DNA of 64,000 nt from positions 527,001 through 591,000 of the forward strand of contig LR746268.1 in assembly GCA_902729315.2 (NCBI GenBank), given 5' to 3'. Source of the stretch: Spirodela intermedia (taxonomy: Eukaryota > Streptophyta > Magnoliopsida > Alismatales > Araceae). Below, piece after piece: positions 36,101 through 50,315 of the stretch (within the stretch, counting starts at the first letter, position 1; each line of letters opens with the position of its first letter). The notes beneath the pieces were generated by a model. That model did not search any database, had not been told where the DNA came from, and worked only from the letters and a program-made list of their open reading frames with translations. Both the position numbers and the translations under genes were made by a program.

Positions 36101-38360
36101 GTGGTAAGGAATCCCTTCTGCTGGAATTTTTGTATGGGATGCAAGAATTTTTGTTTTCGGGAGAGGAGATTACCCAGTAGATGCCAATGCCCGGTGAAAA
36201 GTGGTGATAGGAATCCCTTCTGCTGACCACCTCACGCCAACCCTTACTGGCTGCTTTATGCTCTCTGGGAGCAACCATGGTGGGCAGCTGATGGACGACC
36301 CTACAGACTCTGCAAATGGTCTTGGAAGGTCACTGCTGGCTGTCTCTCTGTAGGGCGACATTGGTAGCCCCATTCAGAACATCCAGTGGCCTATCAGGTT
36401 CATCACCGGGGGTTCTCTCGTGGGACCAGCCATATAATTCTGGGCACTGGGAAGAGCAACAACTTCCGGATCATAGCATCTTATGCCAAGAAAATATAGA
36501 CAACGACCCATTGCACTTGGATGGCCCATAGAATGCTACTTATTTATTTTTTCTAAGAAAGAACATGCTTGTTCTAAATCATTGAAAAAATAAAGGACTT
36601 TTCACATTAAAAACATAATAATTGATCGTCTGATTAGAAGAAATCAGAGATTTATTCAACATTGATGGAAAATATTCAAGCATAGCCAAATTTCTTTGCA
36701 GACAAGTTGCAGGATAGAAGGCAAAAACAAATAACTTGGTCACCTCTTTCCAAATGATTGGATGAAACTTTGCCTATTTCCGATGAGTAGGGTGGGTAAA
36801 AAGCAACAATCCAAGCCCGATAATGCATATTGGAAACAAGACTTCCCACACAGAATCACTAGGAACCTGGTTTCCAGCGAGGGTACTCATCTGCTGCAGT
36901 GAAGCATCAAACCATAATGCGAGCGAGTGATTTCATGAGATAAAAGGAATGAGAAAAAATAAAAATCGAGGGTCAAGATTAAGATAAGCAGGCCTAAACC
37001 TTGTTAAGGCTGACATCTAGAACTGTAAAATTTTATAACGTAGATAGTCTTGCAAACAAGACTATCCACGTACCAGGTACCTGATCATAATATCTTTCTA
37101 GCAGCTTCGGAGAAAGCACACTGACTTGATTCCTAATGTAATCTGATATTTATACGTATTTATATTTAATAATAAAGCTAATCCGTATTTAATCCTAATT
37201 AAGAAAGACATTAAAAAAAAATACAGGTGCACATGCTCCTCTGCGAAATCCTAAGAAATCCCTGGGGATTATTACTCTTTTCTAGTATTTTTATATTTAC
37301 ATTTATCTGCTGAATTAAGGGAGAGATCCAAAATAGTAAGGATTCACTTAGAAGAAAATAAGAATAAAAACAAAATATAATATTTATAATACTCGACAAT
37401 AGGAACATATTTGCATGCATATTAAAACTGAGCACATGGAAACTCAAAGGAGAAAAAGAGAAAAAATAGTTAAAAATTTAAATCTATCCTTTATGAAAAT
37501 TCAATTAAAGGAAGATATTTAAATCTGCATACTTATACGTAACTTTACAAATAAATGCCACAAGGAGAAAGTTCAATTATGACCATCTAAGATTCACAAC
37601 ATCCCACTATAAATTCTACCCTAGGAACCTGTTTTAAGATCTGCCCATATAACCTTTGGACATAAAATTCTTTCTAAAGCAGGAAAAACCAAGCTTCAAC
37701 TCCATTGCCTCATGGAAAAACAGATAGAAACTAATGGTTAATGGCATCATTAGATAAGACCTAGAAGATAAATTATAAATAAATCAAAAAAAAAAGTAAG
37801 AGAAAAAATTGTGAATTAAATGCAAACACAACATTATAAGTAAATTTTAAGATAATTGAGAATGAAAATATACCTGGGTAAGTGGTAGAACAACAAAAAA
37901 ATAAAGGAAGAAGCGGCCATGAAAATAATGCTCAATAAATTTCTTCTCCTCAAGAACAAAGTCCCTAGTTCCAAATCTCGATTTGAGAACTACATATGCC
38001 AGCCTGAACTGCAACCAACATTTCAGAGATACGCCATCGATGGGCCCATGAAGAACATTAGTTACGACAGTGAGTTGTGCTGAGCACAACATCAAAACTT
38101 ATTAAATCAGACAATTAATCAGGAAGACCATTCCATTTTGAACTTTTTTGTCCTTTTTACCAACATGCTAATGCAAATTTTGTGGACAAAAAGATAATAG
38201 AAGTTTCTTGATCACTTATTGCAGATCCAAACAAACTCTTTTCTTGATATCAACTAGGTTCCACAGAAAATAAATAAATCGGAAGAATGTTATTTTCTGA
38301 AGTGAATAAAAATAAAAGAGAATGACTATCAAATTTAAACATGTATAAACAACTGCATTC
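36100..38360 (-). pseudogene. Gutted CNGC fragment with exons 3 and 6 only
   Basis: Exon 6 lies at 36744-36893 and carries a 4-bp insertion that frameshifts S6 (150 bp instead of 146). Exon 3 lies at 37874-38008 and is open, starting FRLAYVVLKSRFGTRDF. Exons 4 and 5 should lie between them. Instead the sequence jumps near 37,248 from the exon 6 upstream intron to the intron next to exon 3, a deletion of several kb relative to the other copies. Splice sites around both exons are still recognisable. It cannot encode a channel. Confidence 0.85.
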
Positions 38361-39612
38361 TTTCTGGAGCCCCTTGAGTTATTTTTATGAATGAAGATTT
38401 TATCTTCAAACAAGTGGCTTTCAAACTGAAGTTCTCAATCATGAATACATTACAATTTTGTGTGACTATCAAAATTGGGGATAAAATGAAGAGTCTGAGG
38501 ATTTTCCAAAGCATTTTACTTGAATTACAACCACTCACAATAATAGAAGATTTCTTACTTCTTCCTCTAGCAAGCACAGATCTCATCCTATAAATGAAAT
38601 GGATAAGTTATATGAAAATAATTAAAGTAGATCTAGAATAGAAGACCCTGTCATTTCTGTCAAATCCACAATGAGTGGTACTCCAAGGAATCTCTCAATC
38701 AGACCAGCGAGACATCTTTAAAAATACTGTCGAAAGTTATCAAGCAAAGGACCAAACTCCTCAGATCACACTTTGTCAAAATTACTCTTGAAGCATTCGC
38801 CACACCACGAGAAAAAAGTCATACGATTCAGATTACTCTGGTGTGCTGATTCAAAAGGTCACAACCTCACGTTGAATCAAAAGAAGCTCAAGTATATTTG
38901 TTCGCTCTCACTTTCATTATTTTTTGAGACTCAACACTAGACCCTTCCTTTCAATTTTAATCTCCATCAGGTTCTTCTACCCCCTCCTACCGCTGGCCTT
39001 ATAACATAAACAATCAAAGCACGGAAAAGACTCCTCACCATCACACATCAACAATTACTCCACTTCCATGAGGATCAAGAAGGAGGCCAGGTTGTCCTAA
39101 GTTTTTTTATGAGAGATGAGAGGAAGAACATATTTATAGGCATCCGATGGGTCCCCAGCAGTCTGCTAACCCCACACATTAATGTAGTCCACAACAATAC
39201 TACTCAGAGGTGGGACAACCTTTAGACTTTATCGGTTCTATCAGGTCGGGTCATTTATGCATAATTAGATCTATCAATCAACCAAAGGTATAAGAATCTA
39301 GTGTTGTTAAGGGGGCAGACTATTCTGGACGCTCAGCCATATTGATCTTTTCTAAATTCAATACGAATGTCAAGACTCCCCACAGATCTTGAACGGGCCT
39401 GTGAAAAACCCTCATGAAATATAGCGCAGATTAAAAAAAAATCGCAAAACACCAATAAAAATACTTTATTGCGGCATTCAAAATCACAAAAAACACACTT
39501 TAAAACATCACAAAAGTCATCAACAAAATTCAACCCTTTGTAACGATTAATAAAACATGACATGACCATGCATGGCCTTCGGATGAGCATAGTCTTGGGA
39601 ATGAACCCTCGC
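38361..39612. other. Downstream flank of CNGC copy 3
   Basis: No exon is seen. The segment resembles 24,310-25,040 and 1-690, the 3' flanks of the other copies, which marks the boundary between duplicated units. Confidence 0.55.
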
Positions 39613-42600
39613 TCAGTATCGAGGAGGAAGTTGGCGTCCATGAGGATGCCAACCTTGGTTGAGGGCCCTGAGTTTGCGCATGCGCCGCCACCTCTGGTAC
39701 CTCCAAATCACCTGGATATGTTTTGCTGCTTTGATCCTCCAATATGTTGAATCATACCTGATTGATGGTGCCAATGGTGGAATATAGTAAGTCAAATGCA
39801 AGACCAGTATAACAAGATGATGGTGCAATTTAGCAAGCAAATGTGAGACTAGCATTAGTAAATGATGGTGGAATAAAAATTCAAAACATATTTAAATGAT
39901 GATGATACACATGATCAGGACAGCATTACACAATTCGAAAGGAAATATCATCAATTGCCCTTCATATGGGGTATCATTGTGTAATTATGTGCCCCTTGGT
40001 CTTCTTCTTCTACAACAAGAGGTTGGGAAACCGCAACTTTTCTGTTCATGATCACCATCTTGGGGCCTTCAATCAATAAACCACCTAGAGGTACAAAATG
40101 GAGATGGAGATAGAGATGGAGAGGGTGGGGAGGGGGGAAAGGAGAGAGAGAGAGGGAGGTCCCTAAGACCATGAGTTAGCTTCCCAGATAAGTTGGTGTT
40201 GAAGAATAACGATGTCTTTGGAGCACTCCATCTTTGGCCCACCTAGCCTAGATATATATAATGATAAATAAATATGAGGTATATAAGAAAATTCACATAG
40301 TCGCGGACCCTTTATTTCCACAAGTTGAGCTTGGCAAGTAGTTGGATGCCCAGGTGTTGGTGGTCAAGGGATTGCAGTCATCTATGACCCAAAATGGAAA
40401 ACTAATGGGAAGAGGACCCTACAGATAACCCATTTATTCTAGTCTAGGAAAAAAAATTAAACGGTGGGATCAATGAAGAAGCATAGTCTGACAATGTGCA
40501 AACTCACGTAGTCATAGGGTCTGACAGGTATCATCCACCCGGCCATTCAATGTTGCAGACTTAGTCTTGCAATGCGACTAAACAAGAATATGATTTTGTA
40601 TGGAGAGTTCATATATGAAGGGGAAGAGATAGGATTTGAATCACCTGATGGCTGCTTGAACACGTGGGTTCCGCAAGAACCTTTCAAAGTTTATGGTGAC
40701 ATCAACCAGATCGGAGGATTGAAATATGAAGGCTTCAACATTGGTGATGCACCTGACGTCCCTGTTGGAGAATAGTCTCAGCTTTGGGCCTTGGATTTTC
40801 TCCCTCTCTGGGCAAAAAAAAACAAGAAGCAATCATTCGATGAAATTAATCGAATTATAGAAAAAATCACTTTTAAAAAAGAAATTATTACAGCAGGGGG
40901 AAGACTATGGAAATAGAGAGGCAGTCACCACTGTAATTTCACATGGGCATCAGTATATCATATCGTCCAAGAATGTGATGAAGAAAACCAAGATTGGGAC
41001 ACCAATTTTTAAAACATTGTAAAGAAGCAATTGTGTGAAGAGATTAGTAACATTCAAGGAAAACAGACTTTTAATGTAATTTTGATTACATCAGGGAGAA
41101 GAGCCTGAAGATAGAAACCAATTACAAGCTCCATGGATGCGATGAGCGGAGTCCAGATTAGAAAACCCACCGTTTAAAGAGGAGTTTTCAAGATGCCAAG
41201 CGAGGAGTTCTTCACCACAGACATCACCCTCAGACAGATGGTGGGCATTTCCATCGGACCCAATACTCTCCATTTGTCCTCGCACTATGAACACCATCTT
41301 CTCGATTGGCCCACCTTTGTTTTGAGCATAGCTTTCAGCCATGTATAACTCTTGTCTCAATATCCCACGAAAAGCATCTAGGATGGGTTCATCCATTACG
41401 CTAAATATCGAAACCTGCAAGCCAAGTGAAATTAGCTCCTCTACAAAAAAAAAAATAGAAAATCAAAAAACAAGAGTTTATAGGGAGCATTATGTAACTG
41501 GTGTTTTTTATAACATGGAGCATAGATACACATTTTGAGCCTGCTGAGTGTATTCTGGTTTTGGTTCACGACTCTTCATGTTTCCAATTGGGTGGAGAAG
41601 CCGATGATACCGCTCAATCTCACAAACCCGACCACTTTTTCGGAAAGGGAATTCACAAGGAGGTATCCAAATGCTAGTAAACTAAATAAATCATCTCATT
41701 GGAGCTTACTTTCTCTAGAAATCCAAAAAGATGGCGTCTGATATCACACTGCAGATTCTCTGGCAAACTCTTCAGGAGCTCCTCTTCATTTACACCACGA
41801 GTGGAAGCCCAACAAAATCTCTCAGATTGCTTTACTTTACTATATTATCATGCAGTCAAAGGAGAACGGGTTAAAAAAAACAAAAGAAGGATGCATGAAT
41901 TCCTTGCATGACTGATATCTAAATAAAGAGAAAATTCATCTATATTTTTTAGGGCGGCGTGTCACTATTATATAAACAGTCAAATAAAAGGAACAACAGA
42001 CAATGCAGACCACAAAGAAAAGAGAAAACCCAAAGGGTAGCTCAAGTCTAACTATTTTTTGTGCTTTAAAAAGTTCACTTCACTATCATAAAAGATATGC
42101 AATTGGTTCTTACAGAGCAGATATAGGAAACAGTAAAGAAAAAAACAAAGTTGCTTTCTTTCCACTGATTTCTCCTTTTTCATGTCAAATGATGGAAACT
42201 GTAAACTGAGAGGTTTTCAGAATGCTCTGAATGTCACTTTTTCCTTAATAGAATCTCATTTTTCATCATTCATTTTTAAATTTCAGCCAAATCGATTTTT
42301 AAGAGGAAGTGAATTCTATCAAAAACCATAGTGTTGAAGATAGGGAAACAAGAATTTTGGTTTTCGGGAGAGTTAATTGCCCCTGCTCCAGCAACCATTC
42401 TTCATAGTTTCTTTATTATTTTCTTTCCTTCCTCCTCTTCCTCTTGCTGTATCTACAGCCAGACAGCCTTCACACTTCATAGCCACAGCCTCCTATTCCA
42501 TGGCTGTTCAATGAAACAGAGTGGGTCCTGTAACTTATCATTTGCAAATGCTAAAGCGATTCAGGCATAGAATCAACATTCAAACTAAGATCTCACTATT

Positions 42601-45600
42601 TTCACGTGCCATAAAATAGAGAATCATGGGTGAACATATGAAGTTTAAAACAATAGAGCTTGTTGTGGTGTACCTCCTCAAGTCTCCAGGCAACCGACGA
42701 TGGGACATCCATTGCTCAACATCACGCCTTCTTAGTTGCATCTCTAGTCTCCTATAATAAGATAATTACGTCGCCAGTCAGATACAATTGTCACCTGACG
42801 AAAAATTATGCTCAAAGTAGTATCTCTATAATCAAATGCAAATAATTAATTGTTCATAGTACGACTCAAGAAAAAAACCTACTCCAGAAAGTGACCACAG
42901 TATACCTGTCTCAATTCATTTTCATCTAGGTACTTATTTCATGAGCCAGACCTGGGCTTTTTAGTCACTCAAATCTCAGGGAACTAGAGAATTCTGGAAT
43001 CTAAATTCTACCAGGATGTTCATTCGTGATTCTGGGAAAATAATGCACATATAAAGGGATGAACATAGTCACAACTAGACTTATTACATCAACATGCTTC
43101 CAAGCCTAAACGATACTATCCATGTGTCAGGAAAAAATAACTAGCAAAGGCCGGCAACCTAGTTTTACATTTCTGGATGTGGTCTTTATTTACCTACATG
43201 GACGTCTATAAAGACTTATGCTCTCATGCATTCCATAAATCCCCATGTAATTCTCTATATTTTCTTTCCTGTCGTGAATAAAAGTCCCTCTCTATTCATA
43301 GGGATCTTGGGATTTTTGGTCTTTATCTCTCCTTATGGAGGAGGATACCCTTCTGCTGGCCACCTCACACCTACCCTTACAGGCCAATAGCGACCTGACA
43401 GCGGGTGGATGCTTTAAGTTCTTTGGGAGCCACCATGGTGACCACCATGGTGACCTGACACCTACCCTACAGAGACTGCAAACGGTCTTGGGAGGTTACC
43501 AGTGAGTGTCTCTTTGCAGGGCCGCATTGGTAGCCCCATTCAGAACATCTAGTGGCCTATCAGGTTCATCAGTGGGGGTTCTCTCGTGGGAGGCACCTTC
43601 CTAGGTTAATTTTAGGATAATTGCTTCACCAGACATTAGCCAAATAATTCTGGGCACTGGAAAGAGTAACAACTTCCGAATCATAGGTAGAATCAAGAAT
43701 CATAGCATTTTCTGGCAACAAAACATAGACAACGACCATTGCACTTGGATGGTTCGTAGAATGCTATTTTTTTAATAAAAAAGAAAAAAATTATTCCAAA
43801 TCATTGAAAAAATAAAGGACTCATCGCATTAAAAACATAATAATTGACCGTCTGATTAGAAGAAATCAGATATTTGAACGAAACAGTAACTTATTGTCAA
43901 TATTGACTTCATATTCAACATTGATGGAAAACACTTCAAACATAGCAAAATTTGTTCACAGAGAAGTTGTAGGATAGAAGACCAAAACAGATAATTTTTT
44001 CACCTCTTTCCAAGTGATTGGAGGAAATTTTGCATATTTCCGATGAGTAGGGCAAAAAGTAACAATCCAAGCCCGATGATTCCCATTGTAAACAGTACTT
44101 CCCCCACAAAATCACTAGGAACTTGGTTTCCAGCGAGGGTACTGATTTGCTGCAGTAAAGCATCAAAATCTAATGTGAGCGAGTGATTTCATGAGATACT
44201 AAAAAGTGATGAAGAAAAAAATCGAGGGTCAAGATTAAGATAAGCAGGCCTAAACCTTGTTAAGACTAACATCTAGAACTAAAAAATGTACTTATATGGA
44301 AACTCTTGCAAAAAAGAAGACATACAAAAAAAAAAGACTTTCAGATAATGGTCCAGTGAACCATTCCTAATGTAATTTGACCTGATTCCTAATGTAATTT
44401 GATATTTGTATGTATTTATTTTAATAGTAGAACTCATCAATATTTAATCCTAATTAAAAGAAAGACATCAAAAAGTTCTACAAGTTCACATGCTCATTTA
44501 CGAAATCCTCTTAAGTCAGTTTTAAATTTAAATGCTATATTCTTTAGCTTAGTAGTTTAGAAGATAACTACCTGATGTGAATCAAGTAAGGGTTCCAGTA
44601 TGCCAATCAAGTTAGATTAAAAGCAGTCAAACTATATTAAAATTTATTCAGACCACCTAAGAGGACAAACACCAATTGGATATGCCATGTCATATCAAAT
44701 GAATGATACCACTCGAAAAATACAAGTTTTCCTCCACCGATCAACAAGTGATGCCTCATAATAAAGAATTGGTGTCTGCGCTAGGCTCTGAAACTCAAGC
44801 CAGGACTAGAAATCTAGTCCCAAAATTCTCAAAGCAGAGCAAAACAGACGAATGCCCCATCACATCAGTCTCGCACCCAACTAACTCAGTCAACGGTACC
44901 TCTGACAGATGATGGGAGCAAAACATTGAACGGATGGCAGCCTATAAAAACGATTTATTTGATCGCTCTGTCAACTATGGCCTTCAAAACTTGCACTCCA
45001 CCTTTGATGCTCACATTGTTTGACGAGAGAGAGTGCTCCCGAATTAATGAACAGGACAAAGCTAGAGAGAGTTGGGGATTGACTCCCATGTTTACACGGC
45101 ATTGACTGAATTCTTTTCAACATCCATCAACGTACACGCCAATGACCACATTATAAGAATCACATTGACCACATGAACCAGCAATAGAAAGACGCAAGTC
45201 CAAACACTCTAGCTGGTATATGTTACAGAGACAGGATTAGAGTAAAAAGGTGCTCCTTCCAAAATCACCACAATGGTACGTCAACTTCTATTGCGACACT
45301 TTAGTATCTTCTGGCACAATTTCAACTTCTATTCTGAGGTTAGAATATCACTCTTCACTATCCTCGTCATCGTCTTATATATTCACTGACAATATGAGAC
45401 GAGAGAGGAGGAGAAGAGAACAGAAGAACATGAATAAATTGTAATGCTCGGCCCCTGGGGGATTTCAGAGCCCCTTTACATAGCCTTAACAATAAACAAA
45501 CTAAGGAAAGCGAATCTGTATAAAAAGAAAGCAATAACATAAAAATATATTTGGATCTTAAGTGTGGGATACATTTATACCCAAATAAATAAATAAATAA

Positions 45601-46319
45601 ATGAGGAAAAAAAATTACAAGGAAACAAATAGCTAGAATGGCAAATTTCCATTCTACCCGATATTTCATGGGATATCCTTCTTAAACATTCTATGGATAA
45701 TAACTCAGAGAGTGCAAGATAAAATAAATCATACACTATGGCAAATGAAAGGGTAAAAGAGTACCTGGAATCCCCAAAATAATGAATAGATGTATCGGAC
45801 AACGATACTATCTCGTTTTGCGATGAAAGCAGCATGCTCATAAATGCCATAACTGAAAGTGCCATTGTTAGACAAACATGATGAAGCATCGCCATCTTTT
45901 TTCCAGATTTCCCAGTCAGGATTATCAGTAAAATTATTATATTTTGGCCCACGTCCACAATCCAAGAACACTTTACAGTTTTTTTTTTTAGAAGCAGAGC
46001 AGGCATCTCGTAAACATTGATTTACACGCTGCAGGTCAGAAGAAAAAGGAAAATTTTTAAATGAGTATTATGCTCCAAGCATGAGGTTATGTAATCATCA
46101 TGGCGTTGTTAAAGAGCATAAGATATCACATACATATACAAATGATCTCAGATAATTACGAGGAACTATGACTTAATGACATGCATAAGTATTTTTTGTG
46201 ATCACAAGAGAACCATGCAAAAAGACGGGTGCTAATTAAAATGCACAAGATCGACACGCAAAAACTAGCTACTTCTCTGTTTTATAGACGCCGCAATAAA
46301 TACTGGCATCATCATCATT

Positions 46320-47010
46320 TAGTCAAGTAACTCCACACTAACTTGTTCAACATCACCATCATCATCGACCCATGCCCCATTATTCAGTTGCCAGTAAGAT
46401 TTTTGGTAATTTCAAATCTTCAATATTTTAAAAGTAAAATTTAGTAGTGAAAGAAAAAAAAATGTGGATAAGCTTTTGTTGTGTTAGCTGCCTGCGCCAC
46501 GTTCAGTATGCAAGGGTTCATCATCCACCTTGATAAAATCAGAAAATAGCCCAATCAAAAACATAGCCGATCACAATATCAATTCCATGTCAAAAGAGTC
46601 ACCGCATTCATTGCCAATAAATCCACATCATTCAGGCCCATCAGTTTCTTTTTCAAATGTCGAAATCTTCGACATGCTAATTTCCAGCATTCGACAGTTC
46701 AAAACAATAAGCTTTCTAGCACATAAAAGATAGGTTTTTTTTATTGATTTGGGACTACTAGTCCCCCATTATTTTTGAGAAAAATGTTTTCACCCAAATT
46801 TTTAAAAATTAAGAAGCATTATTCTTGCCCGATTGCAAACGTACATACATAAATTCCAGGCGTCTGGCAGCATCTACGTCTACGTCCTGGCCCTCCATGA
46901 AACCCACATCTGACCACATTCCCAAACCGTCTATATCAAAAGCCGTTTTCTAGAGACATCTAATACACTCATCAATAACCACATGATCTAAATGAGCCCT
47001 GGATCTGCTT
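46320..47010 (-). pseudogene. Unidentified coding-like remnant in intron 4 of CNGC copy 3
   Basis: Counterpart of the remnant at 31,500-32,215, with shared phrases such as caagggttcatcatccacct and catctgaccacattccc. It is more broken. The parent is not recognised. Confidence 0.4.
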
Positions 47011-49274
47011 CATCTCCTCTCCTACTCATCTTGACCCAGCTCTTGTCTTAAATCCTGACTTGGGTTGCCCCATTCCTCTGGGAGACAGCATGCAGGCGAA
47101 TTTCATTACCATACCATAGAACAAATCAGCAGATACGAAGTCAGTTCCTTCTACAAGCATGTTTCTCGACCAAAATTCTTCTCCTCTTTTATTTTTGAGT
47201 TTCATTGACAAAGTGGCCTCGTATTTTGAAAGTTATGAACAAAAATGCAGAATTATATACCTATGTCGAGCATGATCGTGCATGGAGTGGTGGAATATAA
47301 CCTGGCCAAACAGTTCTTCACCTGAAGATATAGCATTTTGTATTCGCATTGTTCTTTTTATTCTGGAGAAGGACTTCTCTTCATCATGCAATGACCTATT
47401 ACAAGATTCAAAACCATTTCTCTAACCAGACAAACCAATCCCGGAAGAGTTCCTTTTAAACTATCATCCAGCAAGACTATCACTGCATCTCCGATACAGT
47501 CGGTAAGTGAACCTTCCTGATCCTTTCTCTTTATTCAAAATTCCAAAGCATCAACTCAATTGAAATACGATTTAAGCGCAGAGAATCTCAATTCAAGTAC
47601 ACAAACGCGAGTCCAGAAAAGCCCACGTTTTTCAGTCTCAACTCCACAGATGAATCTTTACAAAATAAATCGACAGGATTTGACATAAAGAGCAACAAAG
47701 TCCTTTTCATGAACAAGTATAGATCATACACAACCTAAATAATTTTCAGGAGTTACATAATAACGAATTATAGACCATACGAATGTCCTTGGGATAAATG
47801 AGAAAGTCATAAGTTTACTGCTTGTAAAGCCAACCATGCCAAGTCATAAATTTGAAGTCAAAACAACAGGACGGAATGTGAAACGAAGTTCAACAAAGGA
47901 ATATTACAAGGGAAATAACATTATGGATATCCATAAAACAAGGTACAAGTGGCTATATCATTGATGCATACCTGTAAGCCAAAGAGGTACCAGCACGAAC
48001 CCACAACATGACCAGCTAACACAAACATTAGCAGACTAATAACGAAATTTGCCCACGCAGTTTCAAAAATGAATCCACTCGAAGACCCTCCAGCAATCAA
48101 AGGTAGAACTCTAAAGATCCTCGGTATATACTGAAGAAGAACTGTGGCCCGCAACAGATTTTTGGCAAAATTAGCAGCTGATGCTCCCAAGTACGCTGGT
48201 ATAACCAGCAATATCATGACCTTCATGAAGAAAAAAGAGCACACTTTTCTATGGTTAAATATGAACTGGTTTTACTCGCAAAAATGCTAAGAATTTATCT
48301 ACTTGCTCCATTGTAACTTCTTTATCTCCTCTTCAAACAACTAAATTTTATAGCCAAGACTAGAACAACTGAAGCATCCAGGACAGGTCCAGTTCTAGAT
48401 TCCCTTCTCCCACCTTATCTCCCTCTCTCTCCTCCCACCACCCAAGCCTACAATAGGGATTGTTACACTTTTTTATTATTATTTATTTACATTTATTTAT
48501 TGGATTAAGCGAGAGATTGAAAATAGTAAGGATTCACTTACAAGAAAAGAAGAAGAAAATTAAATTATAATCTTTATAATACTGAACTATGGGAAGATAT
48601 TTAGATGCATATTAAAACTTAGCACGTGGAAACCTCAAGGAGAAAAAGAGAAAACTACAGTTAAAATTTTAAATCTATCGTTTATGAAAATTCAATTATT
48701 GGAAGATGTTTAAACTCTTAAATCAATTAAAACTCATGCTTAACTTCACAAATAAAGACAGCAAGGAGAAAGTGAAATTATGACTATCTAAATTTTACAA
48801 TCTGCCAACTATGAAATCTATACAAGGAAGATTTTAGATCTGCCTTTATGACCTTTGGAAATAAAATTCTTTCTAAAACAGGAAAAACAAGCATTAACTC
48901 CTCTCCCTGATGGAAAAACAGAAAGACTCATGGTTAGAGGCATCATAGGATAAGGCCTTGTTGATGATAAATGAACGAAATCCAAAACAATCATTTTTAA
49001 TAAATTAGATAATTGAGATCGAAAATAATACCTGGGGAAGTGGTAGAGCAACAAAACAGTCGAGGAGGAAGTAGCCACGAAGATAATGGATAGCAACCTT
49101 TTTCGGTTCAACAACAAAGTCTCCAGTTCCAACAACCCTCAATTCGGGAGCTACATATGCCAACCTGAACTGCACCCAACGTTTCAGAGACATGTCATCC
49201 ATGTGCCCGCGAAGAACTTTTATGTGAGATGTCCTGAGTACGACATCAACACGTATTAAATCAAATCAAATTTA

Positions 49275-50315
49275 AGCAAGCGAAAATATATATTAAGTGA
49301 AGACCTTACATGCTCCACCTCTTCTTCAAAATCAAGAAGCAACTTAAATTGCTTAAGCTCTGTTTGGAAATAATTCATTTCAGCATAATCATCAATTCCC
49401 AACTTGGGTCCATCTACTTTTACGTCATCAACTTTGTCTGACGTAACGGTCCTTTCATAAGTTGAATCCAATGGATAGGTGCCATGTTCCTAAAGTTCTA
49501 AATCAGACTTCAACGATTATAATCTCCCATTAACCTCTCATTTTCTAGGGTTCATCTTGAGGTCAAAATTATGTGAGCAACAAGAACAGATTATTCTTTC
49601 GCCGGAATCTCGCAGTGAATCGATTAACATCCAGGATCAGCAGAAAGACCTTATACACAGGCTTTCTGAGCAAATTTTGAAGACGGAAGAATTTAAGAAT
49701 CTGTCTAACCGCCTGAAAGAACTGAAAGATAAGGCAGATGCAGAGACCAATCCAATCCGAGAAAAAGAGACAGTGAAGCTACTTCTGGTGCAATCCTAGA
49801 GTCATTAAGAGTTGTTTTTATCAAGGAGCAATGTGAAACAAAGGTGCAAGAGCTGCAGAGTCAGTTACATATATCCAAAAGACATGGAGAAGACATATTG
49901 CTGAAGCTCCAAAATGCCCTTGATGAGGTTGAGCTGCAGAAAAAGACTGAAGCGTCTCATTTCAAAAGAAATGAGGAGCTATCAATAAAAAAGTTAGAAT
50001 TGGAGCCCGAAATGCAGATGGTGGTGGCAAACAGACGTGAATTTGTTAAGGCTTATGATGAGATTTAAGGCTCCATTATTAGCGCTGAGTGTTGCAAAGA
50101 AGAAAAGTTTAAAGCTCGAGGCTTCACTGCAGGAATGTAACCAGGACATGAAAATCTGAGAGTCGAACTTCAGTCAACAAAAAGTCAACTGGAGACTTCG
50201 ACATCTACCACAGAAAATCTAGGAAGACATGAGATGAAATTACTGGGTCTAGTTCAATTGGGGAGCTCTTGTATGAACGCAGTTTTGGGTATGTAGAACA
50301 GACGTCTGTGATTTT
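49275..50315 (+). pseudogene. Insert with an intronless coiled-coil protein fragment (EEIG1/USO1-like)
   Basis: This block replaces intron 2 sequence that copies 1 and 2 share. From 49557 to about 50,260 the plus strand reads a charged coiled-coil protein without introns: LSEQILKTEEFKNLSNRL, then after a frameshift FIKEQCETKVQELQSQLHIS, KRNEELSIKKLELEPEM, and after a stop at about 50,066 NLRVELQSTKSQLETS. This resembles the C-terminal coiled coil of plant C2-domain (EEIG1/EHBP1) myosin-heavy-chain-like or USO1-like proteins, recalled from memory. The lack of introns and the broken frame suggest a processed pseudogene fragment. No clear poly(A) tail or target duplication was found. Confidence 0.6.
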
